Shown here one piece after another: positions 19,771 through 29,614 of a stretch of 64,000 nt of DNA (its first letter is position 1; each line of letters begins with the position of its first letter). The DNA is from Pseudomonas sp. 7SR1 (GTDB taxonomy: Bacteria; Pseudomonadota; Gammaproteobacteria; Pseudomonadales; Pseudomonadaceae): assembly GCF_900156465.1 (NCBI RefSeq), contig NZ_LT707064.1, forward strand, positions 1,896,001 to 1,960,000, read 5' to 3'. The notes under the pieces were generated by a model. It saw nothing but the letters and a program-made list of their open reading frames with translations. It searched no databases and was not told the origin of the DNA. The position numbers were made by a program, and so were the translations under genes.

Positions 19771-20403
19771 ATGCGCGCCATGCAGATACCTTTTGATCAC
19801 CCCTCGCTGTTACGTATCGTCGACGACCTGGCCGAGCGTGGCTGGTCGCAGCAGAACGTCTTCCTGCCGGACGCGCTGACCCGTGCCCTGGCGGCGGAAT
19901 GCCGGCAGCGCGCCATTGAAGGCGAACTGGCACCAGCCGCGGTCGGGCGCGGGCCGTCTTCGCAGATCCAGGAAGGTATCCGGGGGGATCGCATCCAATG
20001 GATCGAGCCCGGCCAGGCCGAGGCCTGCGATCGTTACCTGGAATGGATGGACAGCCTGCGCGAAGCCCTGAACCGTGGCTTGTTCCTGGGGCTTGAAGAC
20101 TTCGAAAGCCATTTCGCCCTGTACCCACCCGGTGCGTTCTACCTCAAGCACGTCGACCGATTCCGCGACGATGATCGGCGCACGGTGTCGGCGGTGCTCT
20201 ATCTCAATGACGCCTGGCTGCCGGACCAGGGGGGGCAGTTGCGCATGTACCTGGATGACGGCGTCGAACATGACGTAGTGCCCGCCGGTGGTTGCCTGGT
20301 GGTGTTCCTGTCGGGGAACGTTCCCCATGAAGTCCTGCCGGCCACCCGGGATCGCCTGTCCTTGACCGGCTGGTTCCGACGCCGCGGCAACGAGCTGTTC
20401 TGA
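19771..20403 (+). CDS. 2-oxoglutarate/Fe(II)-dependent oxygenase (prolyl hydroxylase-like)
   Basis: A 210-residue double-stranded beta-helix dioxygenase. The iron triad appears as HVD in FYLKHVDRFRDD and a distal His in GNVPHEVLPATRDRLSLTGW, where the Arg of RDRLSLTGWF should bind 2-oxoglutarate. This arrangement is that of the PHD-like SM-20/EGL-9 group common in pseudomonads, one member of which hydroxylates EF-Tu. Starts at 19771 (MRAMQIPF) or 19780 are both possible. The next gene follows one base after its stop codon. Confidence 0.87.
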   Translation: MRAMQIPFDHPSLLRIVDDLAERGWSQQNVFLPDALTRALAAECRQRAIEGELAPAAVGRGPSSQIQEGIRGDRIQWIEPGQAEACDRYLEWMDSLREALNRGLFLGLEDFESHFALYPPGAFYLKHVDRFRDDDRRTVSAVLYLNDAWLPDQGGQLRMYLDDGVEHDVVPAGGCLVVFLSGNVPHEVLPATRDRLSLTGWFRRRGNELF

Positions 20404-20404
20404 C

Positions 20405-20896
20405 ATGCACAGGATTCTCGTCAGCCGTTGCCTGCTCGGACACCGCGTGCGCTATGACGGCGGCGCCAGCGGGCCGTTCGATCAGCTCCAGCAGTGGCTG
20501 GATGAAGGCCGTGTCGTGCCGCTGTGTCCGGAAGTCGCCGGCGGCTTGCCGACGCCCCGGGCGGCGGCGGAGATTCCCGGCGGCCAGGGAGAGCAGGTTC
20601 TCGACGGGCAGGCAGTGGTGATCACCACGGAAGGTGAAGACGTGAGTGCGCAATTCCTGTCTGGTGCGTACCAGGCGCTGGAGCGGGTGCGGGAACATGG
20701 CATCCGCATCGCCGTGCTCAAGGCCAACAGCCCATCGTGTGGTAACCGGCTGACCTATGACGGGACGTTCAGCGGTGTGAAGGTCACGGGTGAAGGCGTG
20801 ACGGCGGCATTGCTCAAGCGCCATGGGGTGCAGGTTTTCAGTGAGCTGCAATTGCCTGAAGCGGCCTTGGCGCTCGAGGCATTGGTCGACGACTGA
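20405..20896 (+). CDS. DUF523 domain protein
   Basis: A 163-residue cytoplasmic protein. The DUF523 hallmarks are ILVSRCLLGHRVRYDGG, LCPEVAGGLPTPR, AVLKANSPSCG and YDGTFSG. Conserved Cys residues (in SRCLLG, LCPEV and PSCG) suggest metal or thiol chemistry, but no function is established. It probably forms a two-gene operon with the oxygenase immediately before it. Confidence 0.88.
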   Translation: MHRILVSRCLLGHRVRYDGGASGPFDQLQQWLDEGRVVPLCPEVAGGLPTPRAAAEIPGGQGEQVLDGQAVVITTEGEDVSAQFLSGAYQALERVREHGIRIAVLKANSPSCGNRLTYDGTFSGVKVTGEGVTAALLKRHGVQVFSELQLPEAALALEALVDD

Positions 20897-20931
20897 CCAC
20901 AGCGCTGCTTTTGGTGGTGAGCGGATGCCTG

Positions 20932-21090
20932 GGCTCTGCGAGTCTAGGGACGAAGGCCAGGCGAGGCGAAGCCGACGAGGAACGGCCGGGGTCGCCCTCC
21001 ACTTGAAGTAATGAACATTCCGATCGGGCTCGCGCACGAGCCGGTTTCCAACGCAGCATGAACGAATATCAAGGCTTTTCAGACAGAGCC
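20932..21090 (+). repeat. MITE-like intergenic repeat, copy B (diverged)
   Basis: Starts GGCTCTGCGAGTC and ends CTTTTCAGACAGAGCC. It shares CAACGCAGCATGAACGA and GGCGAGGCGAA-like words with copies A and C but has diverged in the middle. The next bases, TAG on the plus strand, complete a terminal CAGAGCCTA; on the minus strand this CTA supplies the TAG stop codon of the GTPase gene ending at 21090. Confidence 0.65.
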
Positions 21091-22463
21091 TAGAGCTCCT
21101 CGGCCAGTTGTTCGATCTGTTCCTGGCGTTCGGCCTGGCTCAGCCGGGGTCGTGGATTGAGCGATGACCAGTGCGGATAGGCACGAGCCTTGGCCAGGGC
21201 TTCGGGCAGCTTGCCTTCGCGCCAGCCTTTGTCCTGGGGCGTGTCGATGCGGATGCTGTCCAGCGCCGCATGGCCGCGTTGGTTGAGGGCCAGCAGCAGT
21301 TGCCTCTGGCGCAGGGCCAACAGGCGTAGCACGTTGTCGTCCACCGTCAGTTCCCGCTGACCCTTGAGCTTGCCCATCAATCGGTTGCCGTAGCTGCGGG
21401 CGGTTTGCAGGGCGCCTCCGGCGATGGCCCCGGCCAGGGCGGCGGCGCCCAGGGTCAGGCCGCCCACCAGCAAATCCACACCGGCACCGGCCGCCGCCCC
21501 CGCGGCGATCCCGCCTCCGACCCGTACGCCCAATTGCTTGAGGGTTTCGGGGTTGAACAGATCATCGCCCCAGCGCCCGTCGAGCAGCGGCAGGTCGCCG
21601 GCGGCGGCATCCTGCGGGCGGAAGGCGTAGAGTGCGAGCAGGGCTTCGACACAGCGCTGTTCACGTTGACGCACCGCGTTGCGCAATTCGCTGATGGCCT
21701 GGTGTTCCAGCTCGGCGTCGCTGGCCACGCTGCGCCGGCACGCCGCGCAATCGATCAGCAACTCGGCGATCAAGCGCGCGGCGCTCCGCTGGCGGGCCAG
21801 GCGTTGAGCCTGCTGGTCGGCGATCAAGCGTTCCAACTGACCACGAGCACTTTCCAGCAACAGGGCAAGACTCTCGTACAGGCGGCGCTCGCCGTCCTCG
21901 GGCGGGGCGACGCTGTCGAAGCGTACCAGGGCATGCAGCCCCAGCCGCGCCAGTGCTTCGCGCCAGTCGGGTTCGCGATGCTGGGCACTGCTGACGAAGT
22001 TCAGTACCGGCAGCAGGGGCTTGCCGCAACTGGCGAGGACCGCCAGTTCATCGCGATACTTGGCCAGCACCGGCTCCCGGGCATCGATCACGTAGAGCCC
22101 GGCATCGCTGGCGAGCAGCTGCCGCAGTACTTTGGCCTCCTGTTCGAACCGCTGGCGCGCCTCGCTGGCGTCCAGGAAGCGCGCCAGCCGCGCCGGTCCG
22201 TCCAGGCGCTCGCCGGGGCGCTCCAGTCGTTCGAGGTAATCGAGCAGGGCGATGGCATCCTCCAGGCCCGGTGTGTCGTACAGTTCCAGGAGGGCTTCGC
22301 CGTCCACCGACAGGCGCGCACCTTCGACGTGCCGGGTCGTGCTGGGACGGTGGGACACCTCGCCGAAGCCGACGTCCCGGGTCAGGGTACGCAGCAGGGA
22401 CGTCTTGCCGACATTGGTGTGGCCGACCACGGCCAGCTTCAATGGCTTCATAGGCTCAGTCAT
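21090..22463 (-). CDS. GTPase with DUF3482 domain
   Basis: A 457-residue protein. The N-terminal Era/TrmE-like G domain has G1 GHTNVGKTS, a probable G2 Thr in RPSTTRHVEG and G3 DTPG in LYDTPGLED; G4 is degenerate (LNFVSSA instead of NKxD). The C-terminal DUF3482 part contains long helices and a Gly/Ala-rich hydrophobic hairpin (around GGGIAAGAAAGAGVDLLVGG) suggestive of membrane contact. ATG 22463 overlaps the end of the DUF2868 gene by 8 bases, so the two are co-translated. Their joint role is unknown. Confidence 0.87.
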   Translation of the reverse strand: MTEPMKPLKLAVVGHTNVGKTSLLRTLTRDVGFGEVSHRPSTTRHVEGARLSVDGEALLELYDTPGLEDAIALLDYLERLERPGERLDGPARLARFLDASEARQRFEQEAKVLRQLLASDAGLYVIDAREPVLAKYRDELAVLASCGKPLLPVLNFVSSAQHREPDWREALARLGLHALVRFDSVAPPEDGERRLYESLALLLESARGQLERLIADQQAQRLARQRSAARLIAELLIDCAACRRSVASDAELEHQAISELRNAVRQREQRCVEALLALYAFRPQDAAAGDLPLLDGRWGDDLFNPETLKQLGVRVGGGIAAGAAAGAGVDLLVGGLTLGAAALAGAIAGGALQTARSYGNRLMGKLKGQRELTVDDNVLRLLALRQRQLLLALNQRGHAALDSIRIDTPQDKGWREGKLPEALAKARAYPHWSSLNPRPRLSQAERQEQIEQLAEEL

Positions 22464-23841
22464 GGCCGGTCTCCAGCCAGTTGAGGGGGATGCAGTCGGC
22501 GAACGGCAATTGCAGTTGTCGCAGCGCATCGCGCCAATCGCCCAGGCGCTGAGCATCCAGCGCTTCACCGGGTGGTGCCTGCATCAGCCAGACGCGGGTG
22601 GCGCTGGCGCTGCGGGCCAGTTCGGCGATCAAGGCCAGGCTGCCGCGATCCGGCGAGCGCCGTGGGTCGCAGGCAATCGCCAGGCGTGCCGGGGGAAAGC
22701 GCGACAGTTGTTCGAGGAGCTTGTGCCGCGATTCACGGCTGTCGAGGATACCGGCGTTCTTCACCGTGTCCGGCAGCTTCGGTGGCCATGGGCGGTCGTC
22801 CAGTTCGATTGCCACCAGCAAGGCGCCATCGCTTTCCGGGGCGCCGGACGTCCCCTCGATGCGATGCAACTGCGCGGGGGCGGCATCATTGACCCCCAGG
22901 CGTTCGCTGCTGGGCATGAGTCGTTCGCGCAGTTGGGCATAGCCCGGCAGGTTCAGGTCCAGGCGCAGCGTGCTGCGGCCACGCCGCCAGCGCCACAGGC
23001 ACAGCAGCGCCAGGCACAGGCGCGGCATCACGCCATAGACCAGGGTCACGCCCACCAGCCAGGCGGCCCAGGCCTGGCGAGCGCTTTCGAGGTTCAGGGC
23101 GCCATCGCCGCTGGCGCGTATCATCGCTTCGGCCGGCACATCGAACCCCACCATGGCAGGCAGGGCGCCAAGGGCCTGGGTCAGGACGACGAAGGTTTCG
23201 GCGCCAAGCAGGGTGGTTTCCCATACGAAGCCATAGCGTCGGGTCGCCATGAGCATCAAGACGACAACCAGCGCGCTGACCATCGCCAGCAGCCACAAGC
23301 CGTTGACCAGGACACCGAGGGCCCAGCGGTTGAGCCGCTGGCGTTGCAGCAACAGCAGCAGGGCCGGCGCCAGTTGGGCGGCCTTGGCGTCGCGGGCGAG
23401 TTTTTCACTGAGCCACAGCCACAGGCGTCCCAGCGCGGCGCCTTGTTCCCCGGCGAACAGCAAGCCCAGGGCCCAGCCGACGAGCAGGATCAAATTCAGT
23501 CCCAGCAGGCTGCCCAGGGCCCAGAACACATTGACGGGCATGCGGCCATCGCCAAGGGCGGCAAAACCCAGGCCCGCGCCGCTGATGACGGCGACTGTCG
23601 CCAGCACGATCAGGGCCAGGCGGGCGCCTTGCAGCCAATGGCGCAAGGCTTCGGTGAGGCCGTCGCGTGCGGCCAGGCGGTGGGCGCGGTGGTGGATACG
23701 GGTCGATAGATCGCCACCCGCCGCACGGGCCAGGCGATTGGCTTCCTGGTCTTCGAGCGGGCCGGCGTGCTCCTCACGCAGGCGTACCGTCTCGGTCAAC
23801 CAGATTTTCTGCAGTTCAGTCAGGGGCTCAGACACGGGCAC
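22456..23841 (-). CDS. DUF2868 domain membrane protein
   Basis: A 461-residue integral membrane protein with about four to five hydrophobic segments in residues ~70-260 (for example LIVLATVAVISGAGLGFAAL and NLILLVGWALGLLFA) and a soluble C-terminal half. The DUF2868 family occurs next to DUF3482 GTPases in many Gammaproteobacteria. The pairing suggests that the GTPase acts on or with this membrane partner, perhaps in envelope physiology; no biochemistry is known to me. Confidence 0.83.
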   Translation of the reverse strand: MPVSEPLTELQKIWLTETVRLREEHAGPLEDQEANRLARAAGGDLSTRIHHRAHRLAARDGLTEALRHWLQGARLALIVLATVAVISGAGLGFAALGDGRMPVNVFWALGSLLGLNLILLVGWALGLLFAGEQGAALGRLWLWLSEKLARDAKAAQLAPALLLLLQRQRLNRWALGVLVNGLWLLAMVSALVVVLMLMATRRYGFVWETTLLGAETFVVLTQALGALPAMVGFDVPAEAMIRASGDGALNLESARQAWAAWLVGVTLVYGVMPRLCLALLCLWRWRRGRSTLRLDLNLPGYAQLRERLMPSSERLGVNDAAPAQLHRIEGTSGAPESDGALLVAIELDDRPWPPKLPDTVKNAGILDSRESRHKLLEQLSRFPPARLAIACDPRRSPDRGSLALIAELARSASATRVWLMQAPPGEALDAQRLGDWRDALRQLQLPFADCIPLNWLETGHD

Positions 23842-23919
23842 TTCCGTCGTAAATGAGGGATGAGCATAACTGCTGTGGCGCCTGTCGGGGTACGTCGAGC
23901 CTCTGGTATCCTCGCCTAC

Positions 23920-24432
23920 ATGAAAAAAACTCTTCCTTTAAGCCTGATCGCAGCCCTCGGTGAAAACCGTGTGATCGGCATCGACAACAGCATGCCCTGG
24001 CACTTGCCAGGGGACTTCAAATACTTCAAGGCCACCACCTTGGGCAAGCCGATCATCATGGGCCGCAAGACCTGGGATTCCCTCGGTCGACCGCTGCCGG
24101 GACGGCTGAACATCGTGGTCAGCCGCCAGCCGGGCCTGGAGCTGGAGGGGGCGCAAGTTTTCTCCTCGCTTGAAGCTGCGGTGGCGCGGGCCGAGGCGTG
24201 GGCCCTGGAGCAGGGCGCCGACGAACTGATGCTGATCGGCGGTGCGCAACTGTACGCCCAGGCCCTGGCGCAGGCCGATCGCCTGTACCTGACCCGCGTG
24301 GCGTTGAGCCCGGAGGGAGACGCCTGGTTTCCGGAGTTCGATTCAAGCCAGTGGCGGTTGGTCTCCAACCAGCCGAACCCGGCGCAAGGGGACAAGCCGG
24401 CCTACAGCTTCGAGGTATGGGAAAAGCTCTAA
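23920..24432 (+). CDS. folA: Dihydrofolate reductase FolA
   Basis: A 170-residue DHFR, the NADPH-dependent reduction of dihydrofolate to tetrahydrofolate and the target of trimethoprim. Characteristic sites are IAALGENRVIGIDNSMPWHL (substrate and Met20 loop), catalytic Asp32 in PGDFKYFK, the cofactor-binding IIMGRKTWDSLG and the later MLIGGAQLYAQAL. The ATG at 23920 (MKKTLPLS) is used; an upstream in-frame ATG at 23860 would add 20 unrelated residues. It is divergent from the DUF2868 gene. Confidence 0.95.
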   Translation: MKKTLPLSLIAALGENRVIGIDNSMPWHLPGDFKYFKATTLGKPIIMGRKTWDSLGRPLPGRLNIVVSRQPGLELEGAQVFSSLEAAVARAEAWALEQGADELMLIGGAQLYAQALAQADRLYLTRVALSPEGDAWFPEFDSSQWRLVSNQPNPAQGDKPAYSFEVWEKL

Positions 24433-24547
24433 GGCAAAAAGCTTCGCGAGCGAGCCCGCTGCCGCAGTCGACCGGTTTGCGCTGATACAGCTCGGTCAGC
24501 TGTGCAAGCGGACTCATTCGCGAAGGCGATCTACCAGGCGCCGCCAA

Positions 24548-25939
24548 TCAAGCCTGCACCAACTCCCCATGCTCCTCGGCACCCAGCACTGCCTTGTCGG
24601 TCTGCTGCATCACCTGGCTGGTGAGTGCTCCGGCGGTGATCGAACCGCTGACGTTCAATGCCGTGCGCCCCATGTCGATCAGCGGTTCGACGGAAATCAG
24701 CAACGCCACCAACGAGACCGGCAGGCCCATGGCCGGTAGCACGATCAATGCGGCGAACGTCGCGCCGCCACCCACGCCGGCGACTCCGGCCGAGCTCAGG
24801 GTGACGACCGCCACCAAGGTTGCGATCCAGACCGGGTCCAACGGATCGATACCCACGGTTGGAGCGACCATCACCGCCAACATGGCCGGATAGAGGCCGG
24901 CGCAGCCGTTCTGTCCGATGGTGGCGCCGAACGAGGCGCTGAAGCTGGCGATGGCGCGCGGAATGCCGAGACGGCTGGTCTGGACCTCGATACTCAAGGG
25001 AATGGTCGCGGCGCTGGAGCGGCTGGTGAAGGCGAAGGTCAGCACCGGCCAGATCTTGCGGAAAAAGCGCAAAGGGTTGATCCCGGCGGCGGACACCAGC
25101 AGGCCATGTACCACGAACATCAGGCCCAGCCCCAGGTAAGACACCACCACGAAACTGCCAAGCTTGATGATGTCCTGCAGGTTGGAACCGGCCACGACCT
25201 TGGTCATCAAGGCCAGCACACCGTAAGGGGTCAGCTTCATCACCAGGCGTACCAGGCGCGTCACCCAGCTTTGCAGGGTGTCGATGGCGTTGATCACCTT
25301 CTGGCCCTTGTCCGCGTCATCCTTGAACAATTGCAGCGCCGCGATGCCCAGGAACGCCGCGAAAATCACCACGCTGATGATCGAGGTCGGCTTGGCCCGG
25401 GCCAGGTCGGCGAAAGGATTCTGTGGGACGAAAGAGAGCAACAGTTGCGGAATGTTCAGGTCGGCGACCTTGCCGGCGTAGTCGCTCTGGATCACCTGCA
25501 GTCGCGCCAGCTCCTGGGTGCCGGCCACCAGGCCTTCGGCGGTGAGGCCGAACAGGTTGGTCAGGCCGATGCCGATCAGGGCGGCGATGGCGGTGGTGAA
25601 CAGCAGCGTGCCGATGGCCAGGAAGCTGATCTTGCCCAGGGACGAGGCGTCATGCAGGCGGGCCACGGCGCTCAGGATCGAGGCGAAGACCAGCGGGATC
25701 ACGATCATCTGCAACAACTGTACATAGCCATTGCCCACCAGGTCGAACCAGGCGATGGACGCTTTGAGCACCGGGTTGCCGGCGCCGTAGACGGTATGCA
25801 GGGCGACACCGAACGCGACGCCCAGCGCCAGGGCCAGCAGCACTTTCCTGGCCAGGCTCCAGCTGCCGTGGCGGGTTTGCGCAAGGCCGAACAGCAAGGC
25901 GAGAAACACCAGCAGATTGAGGATCAGTGGAAGATTCAT
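24548..25939 (-). CDS. tcyP: L-cystine / dicarboxylate-type Na+ symporter (TcyP-like)
   Basis: A 463-residue DAACS-family transporter with 8-10 membrane helices. Signature stretches include [44 protein letters not shown] (the Ser-rich re-entrant hairpin) and the [18 protein letters not shown] region. This subfamily, with its extended N terminus, matches TcyP/YdjN cystine importers. The start chosen is ATG 25939 (MNLPLILN), as AGGAG lies just upstream on the minus strand. Substrate is assigned by subfamily resemblance only. Confidence 0.82.
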   Translation of the reverse strand: MNLPLILNLLVFLALLFGLAQTRHGSWSLARKVLLALALGVAFGVALHTVYGAGNPVLKASIAWFDLVGNGYVQLLQMIVIPLVFASILSAVARLHDASSLGKISFLAIGTLLFTTAIAALIGIGLTNLFGLTAEGLVAGTQELARLQVIQSDYAGKVADLNIPQLLLSFVPQNPFADLARAKPTSIISVVIFAAFLGIAALQLFKDDADKGQKVINAIDTLQSWVTRLVRLVMKLTPYGVLALMTKVVAGSNLQDIIKLGSFVVVSYLGLGLMFVVHGLLVSAAGINPLRFFRKIWPVLTFAFTSRSSAATIPLSIEVQTSRLGIPRAIASFSASFGATIGQNGCAGLYPAMLAVMVAPTVGIDPLDPVWIATLVAVVTLSSAGVAGVGGGATFAALIVLPAMGLPVSLVALLISVEPLIDMGRTALNVSGSITAGALTSQVMQQTDKAVLGAEEHGELVQA

Positions 25940-26318
25940 CAGGAGACTCCGATAAGACTTGTGCAGTCGCCTACGCTCTGTACGAAGGCCTTGATACTCA
26001 TCCATGCGGCGTTGAAAACTGCCTCGCGATGCTCATGTATTCCAATGCACTGCGCTTGCTCGGCTGTTTTCGCCTTGCCTGATCTTCGTCTCAAGACTTC
26101 TCGAACAGAGCCTGGGCCAGACTGTGAACCGAGGAGCCTAACAGCCTGATAACTAAAGAATTAATACTAAAAAAGCATGTGGTATGTCGTTTATGGAATA
26201 AGGACGTGGCGTTTGCAGGTATGCCGCTGGCGTTATCAAGATGCAAGCGGTCGCGGGGAGACGAGGGTTGTCATCGGCATTTGTTAGCGTCGAGCTCTTT
26301 GAACCAGGAGAAATGCCG
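25940..26318. other. tcyP-pchP divergent intergenic region
   Basis: No gene is seen in these 379 bases. It holds repeat copy C at its tcyP side and an AT-rich segment around 26140-26210 that is the natural place for the pchP promoter. In P. aeruginosa, pchP is activated by GbdR in response to glycine betaine; no site for it could be identified by eye. Confidence 0.6.
25974..26112 (-). repeat. MITE-like intergenic repeat, copy C
   Basis: A 139-base copy in opposite orientation to A. Read on the minus strand it begins GGCTCTGTTCGAGAAGTC, continues GATCAGGCAAGGCGAAA, GAGCAAGCGCAGT and GTTTTCAACGCCGCATGG, and ends AAGGCCTTCGTACAGAGCG. The shared internal words with copy A define the family, and the ends are inverted repeats. 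There is no room for a transposase. Confidence 0.75.
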
Positions 26319-27374
26319 ATGAAGCTCGCACCTCGTTTTCTCGCTGTCGCCTTGGGTCTTGGTCTCGCCGGCCAGGTACTCGCCACCGAACTCAAACACT
26401 GGCCGGCGGAACAGGCCAAGGCACTGGACGCGATGATCGCGGCCAACGCCAACAAGGGTAATTACGCGGTGTTCGACATGGACAACACCAGTTACCGCTA
26501 TGACCTTGAAGAGTCGTTGTTGCCGTTCATGGAAAACAAGGGCCTCATCACCCGGGAAACCCTGGATCCCTCCCTGAAGCTGATGCCATTCAAGGACACG
26601 GCCGATCACAAGGAAAGCCTGTTCAGTTACTACTACCGCCTGTGCGAAGTGGACGACATGGTTTGCTATCCGTGGGTCGCCCAGGTGTTTTCCGGCTTCA
26701 CCCTCAAGGAACTCAAGGGCTACGTCGACGAGCTCATGGCCTCCGGCAAGCCCGTCCCGACGACGTATTACGACGGCGACAAGGTGGTCAACTACAACGT
26801 CAACCCGCCAAAGATCTTCACCGGCCAGACCGAGCTCTACCAGAAGCTGATGGAAAACGGCATCGAGGTCTATGTCATGACCGCGGCGTCGGAAGAGCTG
26901 GTGCGCATGGTCGCCTCCGATCCCAAATACGGCTACAACCTCAAGCCGCAGAACGTCATCGGCGTGACCACCTTGCTCAAGGACCGCAAGACCGGCGAAT
27001 TGACCACCGCGCGCAAGCAGATCACCGCCGGCAAGTATGACGAAAAGGCCAACCTCGGCCTGGAGTACACGCCCTATCTGTGGACCCCAGCGACCTGGAT
27101 GGCCGGCAAGCACGCGGCAATCCTGACGTACATCGACGAATGGAAGAAGCCGGTGCTGGTAGCCGGTGATACCCCCAGCAGCGACGGCTACATGCTGTTC
27201 CATGACGTGGACGTGGCCAAGGGGGGGATTCACCTGTGGGTCAATCGCAAGGACAAGTACATGACCCAGATAAACGGCATGATGGCCAAGCACGCTGCCG
27301 CCCAGGCCAAGGAAGGCCTGCCGGTCACGGCGGACAAGAACTGGGTGATCGTCAAGCCGGAAGATATCCAGTAA
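26319..27374 (+). CDS. pchP: Periplasmic phosphorylcholine phosphatase PchP (HAD superfamily)
   Basis: A 351-residue exported HAD phosphatase. After a signal peptide (LAVALGLGLAGQVLA) come motif I DMDNT (residues 53-57, nucleophile D53 and acid D55), motif II in VYVMTAASEEL, and motif III/IV with Lys and GDTPSSDGYM. These match PchP of P. aeruginosa, which frees choline from phosphorylcholine released by phospholipase C. The ATG at 26319 lies 8 bases after AGGAG; the in-frame ATG at 26313 is too close to it. Other periplasmic phosphomonoesters are possible substrates. Confidence 0.85.
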   Translation: MKLAPRFLAVALGLGLAGQVLATELKHWPAEQAKALDAMIAANANKGNYAVFDMDNTSYRYDLEESLLPFMENKGLITRETLDPSLKLMPFKDTADHKESLFSYYYRLCEVDDMVCYPWVAQVFSGFTLKELKGYVDELMASGKPVPTTYYDGDKVVNYNVNPPKIFTGQTELYQKLMENGIEVYVMTAASEELVRMVASDPKYGYNLKPQNVIGVTTLLKDRKTGELTTARKQITAGKYDEKANLGLEYTPYLWTPATWMAGKHAAILTYIDEWKKPVLVAGDTPSSDGYMLFHDVDVAKGGIHLWVNRKDKYMTQINGMMAKHAAAQAKEGLPVTADKNWVIVKPEDIQ

Positions 27375-27396
27375 GGCCAGGTAAACCGCCACGCGA

Positions 27397-27426
27397 CTGT
27401 GGGAGCGAGCGGGTTCGCTCCCACAG
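27397..27426. repeat. Perfect palindromic REP-like hairpin
   Basis: CTGTGGGAGCGA (27397-27408) and TCGCTCCCACAG (27415-27426) form a perfect 12-bp stem with the loop GCGGGT. It sits between the convergent pchP and ilvD genes, 22 bases past the pchP stop. The core words are those of REP sequences, but here both arms are complete in a single short unit. Confidence 0.7.
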
Positions 27427-27457
27427 TTGATAACCGTTTTATCACGCAATACCAGAC

Positions 27458-27487
27458 AAAAAAATGCCCCGCACCTGGCGGGGCATT
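27458..27487 (-). terminator. Rho-independent terminator of ilvD
   Basis: AATGCCCCGC (27463-27472) pairs with GCGGGGCATT (27478-27487), loop of five. The minus strand ends in a T run (plus-strand A run 27458-27464). It follows the ilvD stop codon. Confidence 0.9.
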
Positions 27488-27506
27488 CTTGTTGCACGAG
27501 GGATGC

Positions 27507-29348
27507 TTACAGCCCGTCGAGCATCGCCTTGTTGCGCACCGCGCCCTTGTCGGCGCTGGTGGCGAGCAGGGCATAGGCCTTGAGCGCAGTGGTCACCTTG
27601 CGGGGACGCAGCTCCACCGGTTTCCAGCCTTTCTTGTCCTGCTCGACGCGGCGTTCGGCCAGTTCTTCGTCGCTGATCAACAGGTTGATCGAGCGGTTCG
27701 GAATATCGATCAGGATCTTGTCGCCGTCCCGTACCAGGCCAATGGCACCGCCTGCGGCGGCTTCCGGCGAGGCGTGGCCGATGGATAGGCCCGAAGTGCC
27801 GCCGGAAAAACGGCCATCGGTCAGCAGGGCACAGGCCTTGCCCAGACCTTTGGATTTCAGGTAGGAGGTGGGGTAGAGCATTTCCTGCATGCCCGGACCG
27901 CCTTTCGGACCTTCGTAGCGAATGATCACGATGTCGCCGGCCTTCACCTCGTCAGCGAGGATCCCGCGCACGGCGCTGTCCTGGCTCTCGAAGATCTTCG
28001 CGTTGCCTTCGAAGACATGGATCGACTCGTCGACGCCAGCGGTTTTCACCACGCAGCCGTCCAGGGCGATGTTGCCATAGAGTACCGCCAGGCCACCTTC
28101 CTTGGAGTAAGCGTGCTCGACGCTGCGGATGCAGCCGTTTTCGCGGTCGTCGTCCAGGGTTTCCCAACGGGTCGACTGGCTGAATGCCGTCTGGGTCGGA
28201 ATGCCTGCCGGGCCGGCCTTGAAGAAATGGTGCACGGCTTCGTCGTCGGTCTGGGTGATGTCCCATTTGGCGATGGCTTCGGCCATGGTCTTGCTGTGCA
28301 CGGTCGGCAGGTCGGTGTGCAACAGGCCGCCACGGGCCAGGGAGCCCAGGATGCTGATGATCCCGCCGGCACGGTGCACGTCTTCCATGTGGTACTTCTG
28401 GATGTTCGGCGCGACCTTGCACAGTTGCGGCACGTTGCGGGACAGGCGATCGATGTCGCGCAGGTCGAAATCGACCTCGGCTTCCTGGGCGGCGGCCAGC
28501 AGGTGCAGGATGGTGTTGGTGGAACCGCCCATGGCGATGTCCAGGGTCATGGCGTTCTCGAACGCCTTGAAGTTGGCGATGTTGCGAGGCAATACCGATT
28601 CGTCGTTGTCGGAGTAGTAACGCTTGCACAGCTCGACGATGGTGCGACCCGCCTGCAGGAACAGCTGTTCGCGATCGCTGTGGGTGGCAAGGGTCGAGCC
28701 GTTGCCCGGCAAGGCCAGGCCCAGGGCCTCGGTCAGGCAGTTCATGGAGTTGGCGGTGAACATGCCGGAGCACGAACCGCAGGTGGGACAGGCGCTGCGC
28801 TCGTACTCGGCGACCTTCTCGTCAGAGGCGCTGGAGTCGGCGGCGATCACCATGGCGTCAACCAGGTCCAGGCCGTGGCTGGCCAGTTTGGTCTTGCCGG
28901 CTTCCATCGGACCGCCGGACACGAAGATGACCGGGATATTCAGGCGCAGCGCAGCCATGAGCATGCCGGGGGTGATCTTGTCACAGTTGGAAATGCACAC
29001 GATGGCGTCGGCGCAGTGAGCATTGACCATGTATTCGACGGAGTCGGCGATGATCTCGCGGCTCGGCAGCGAATAGAGCATGCCGTCGTGGCCCATGGCG
29101 ATGCCGTCATCCACCGCGATGGTATTGAATTCCTTGGCGACGCCACCGGCGCGTTCGATTTCGCGGGCGACCAGTTGGCCCAGGTCCTTGAGGTGAACGT
29201 GACCGGGGACGAACTGGGTGAAGGAGTTGGCAATGGCGATGATCGGCTTCTTGAAGTCGTCATCCTTCATCCCCGTGGCGCGCCACAGAGCGCGGGCGCC
29301 GGCCATGTTGCGGCCATGGGTGGATGTTTTCGAGCGGTATTCGGGCAT
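27507..29348 (-). CDS. ilvD: Dihydroxy-acid dehydratase IlvD
   Basis: A 613-residue IlvD/Edd family enzyme that dehydrates 2,3-dihydroxy-isovalerate and -methylvalerate in valine and isoleucine synthesis. The Fe-S cluster cysteines appear in [13 protein letters not shown] and [11 protein letters not shown], with a third Cys earlier in NAHCADA. Mg-binding and substrate residues are around [14 protein letters not shown]. The length and start ([17 protein letters not shown]) are standard. It is a single gene with its own terminator, next to the accessory peptide-modification locus. Confidence 0.97.
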   Translation of the reverse strand: MPEYRSKTSTHGRNMAGARALWRATGMKDDDFKKPIIAIANSFTQFVPGHVHLKDLGQLVAREIERAGGVAKEFNTIAVDDGIAMGHDGMLYSLPSREIIADSVEYMVNAHCADAIVCISNCDKITPGMLMAALRLNIPVIFVSGGPMEAGKTKLASHGLDLVDAMVIAADSSASDEKVAEYERSACPTCGSCSGMFTANSMNCLTEALGLALPGNGSTLATHSDREQLFLQAGRTIVELCKRYYSDNDESVLPRNIANFKAFENAMTLDIAMGGSTNTILHLLAAAQEAEVDFDLRDIDRLSRNVPQLCKVAPNIQKYHMEDVHRAGGIISILGSLARGGLLHTDLPTVHSKTMAEAIAKWDITQTDDEAVHHFFKAGPAGIPTQTAFSQSTRWETLDDDRENGCIRSVEHAYSKEGGLAVLYGNIALDGCVVKTAGVDESIHVFEGNAKIFESQDSAVRGILADEVKAGDIVIIRYEGPKGGPGMQEMLYPTSYLKSKGLGKACALLTDGRFSGGTSGLSIGHASPEAAAGGAIGLVRDGDKILIDIPNRSINLLISDEELAERRVEQDKKGWKPVELRPRKVTTALKAYALLATSADKGAVRNKAMLDGL

Positions 29349-29614
29349 GGAGCACTCCGGGCGGCTAATCAGTACTAATCAGGTATCAATGGGAAGTGAG
29401 CTTCTGTTGACGTCTGGAACACTCGGGAGTGGCTGTGTGTCCGGAAGCGGCCGATGACTTTGCAGGATCACTGCTTGCCTCAGCTTGAGCTCATAAACCC
29501 GCCGGGGATGAATGGCGATGAATGCCCCGATTCTACACCGCTGGCGTCAGGATGAAATGACGCAAAGCGCCGATTGGACGCCAATGTGGCGCCCGGGATG
29601 ACGACTGGCGGCAT

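Noticed and set aside
24433..24547. Imperfect inverted words between folA and tcyP as a regulatory element
   Set aside because: They look like a decayed REP sequence; no convincing stem or T run is present.
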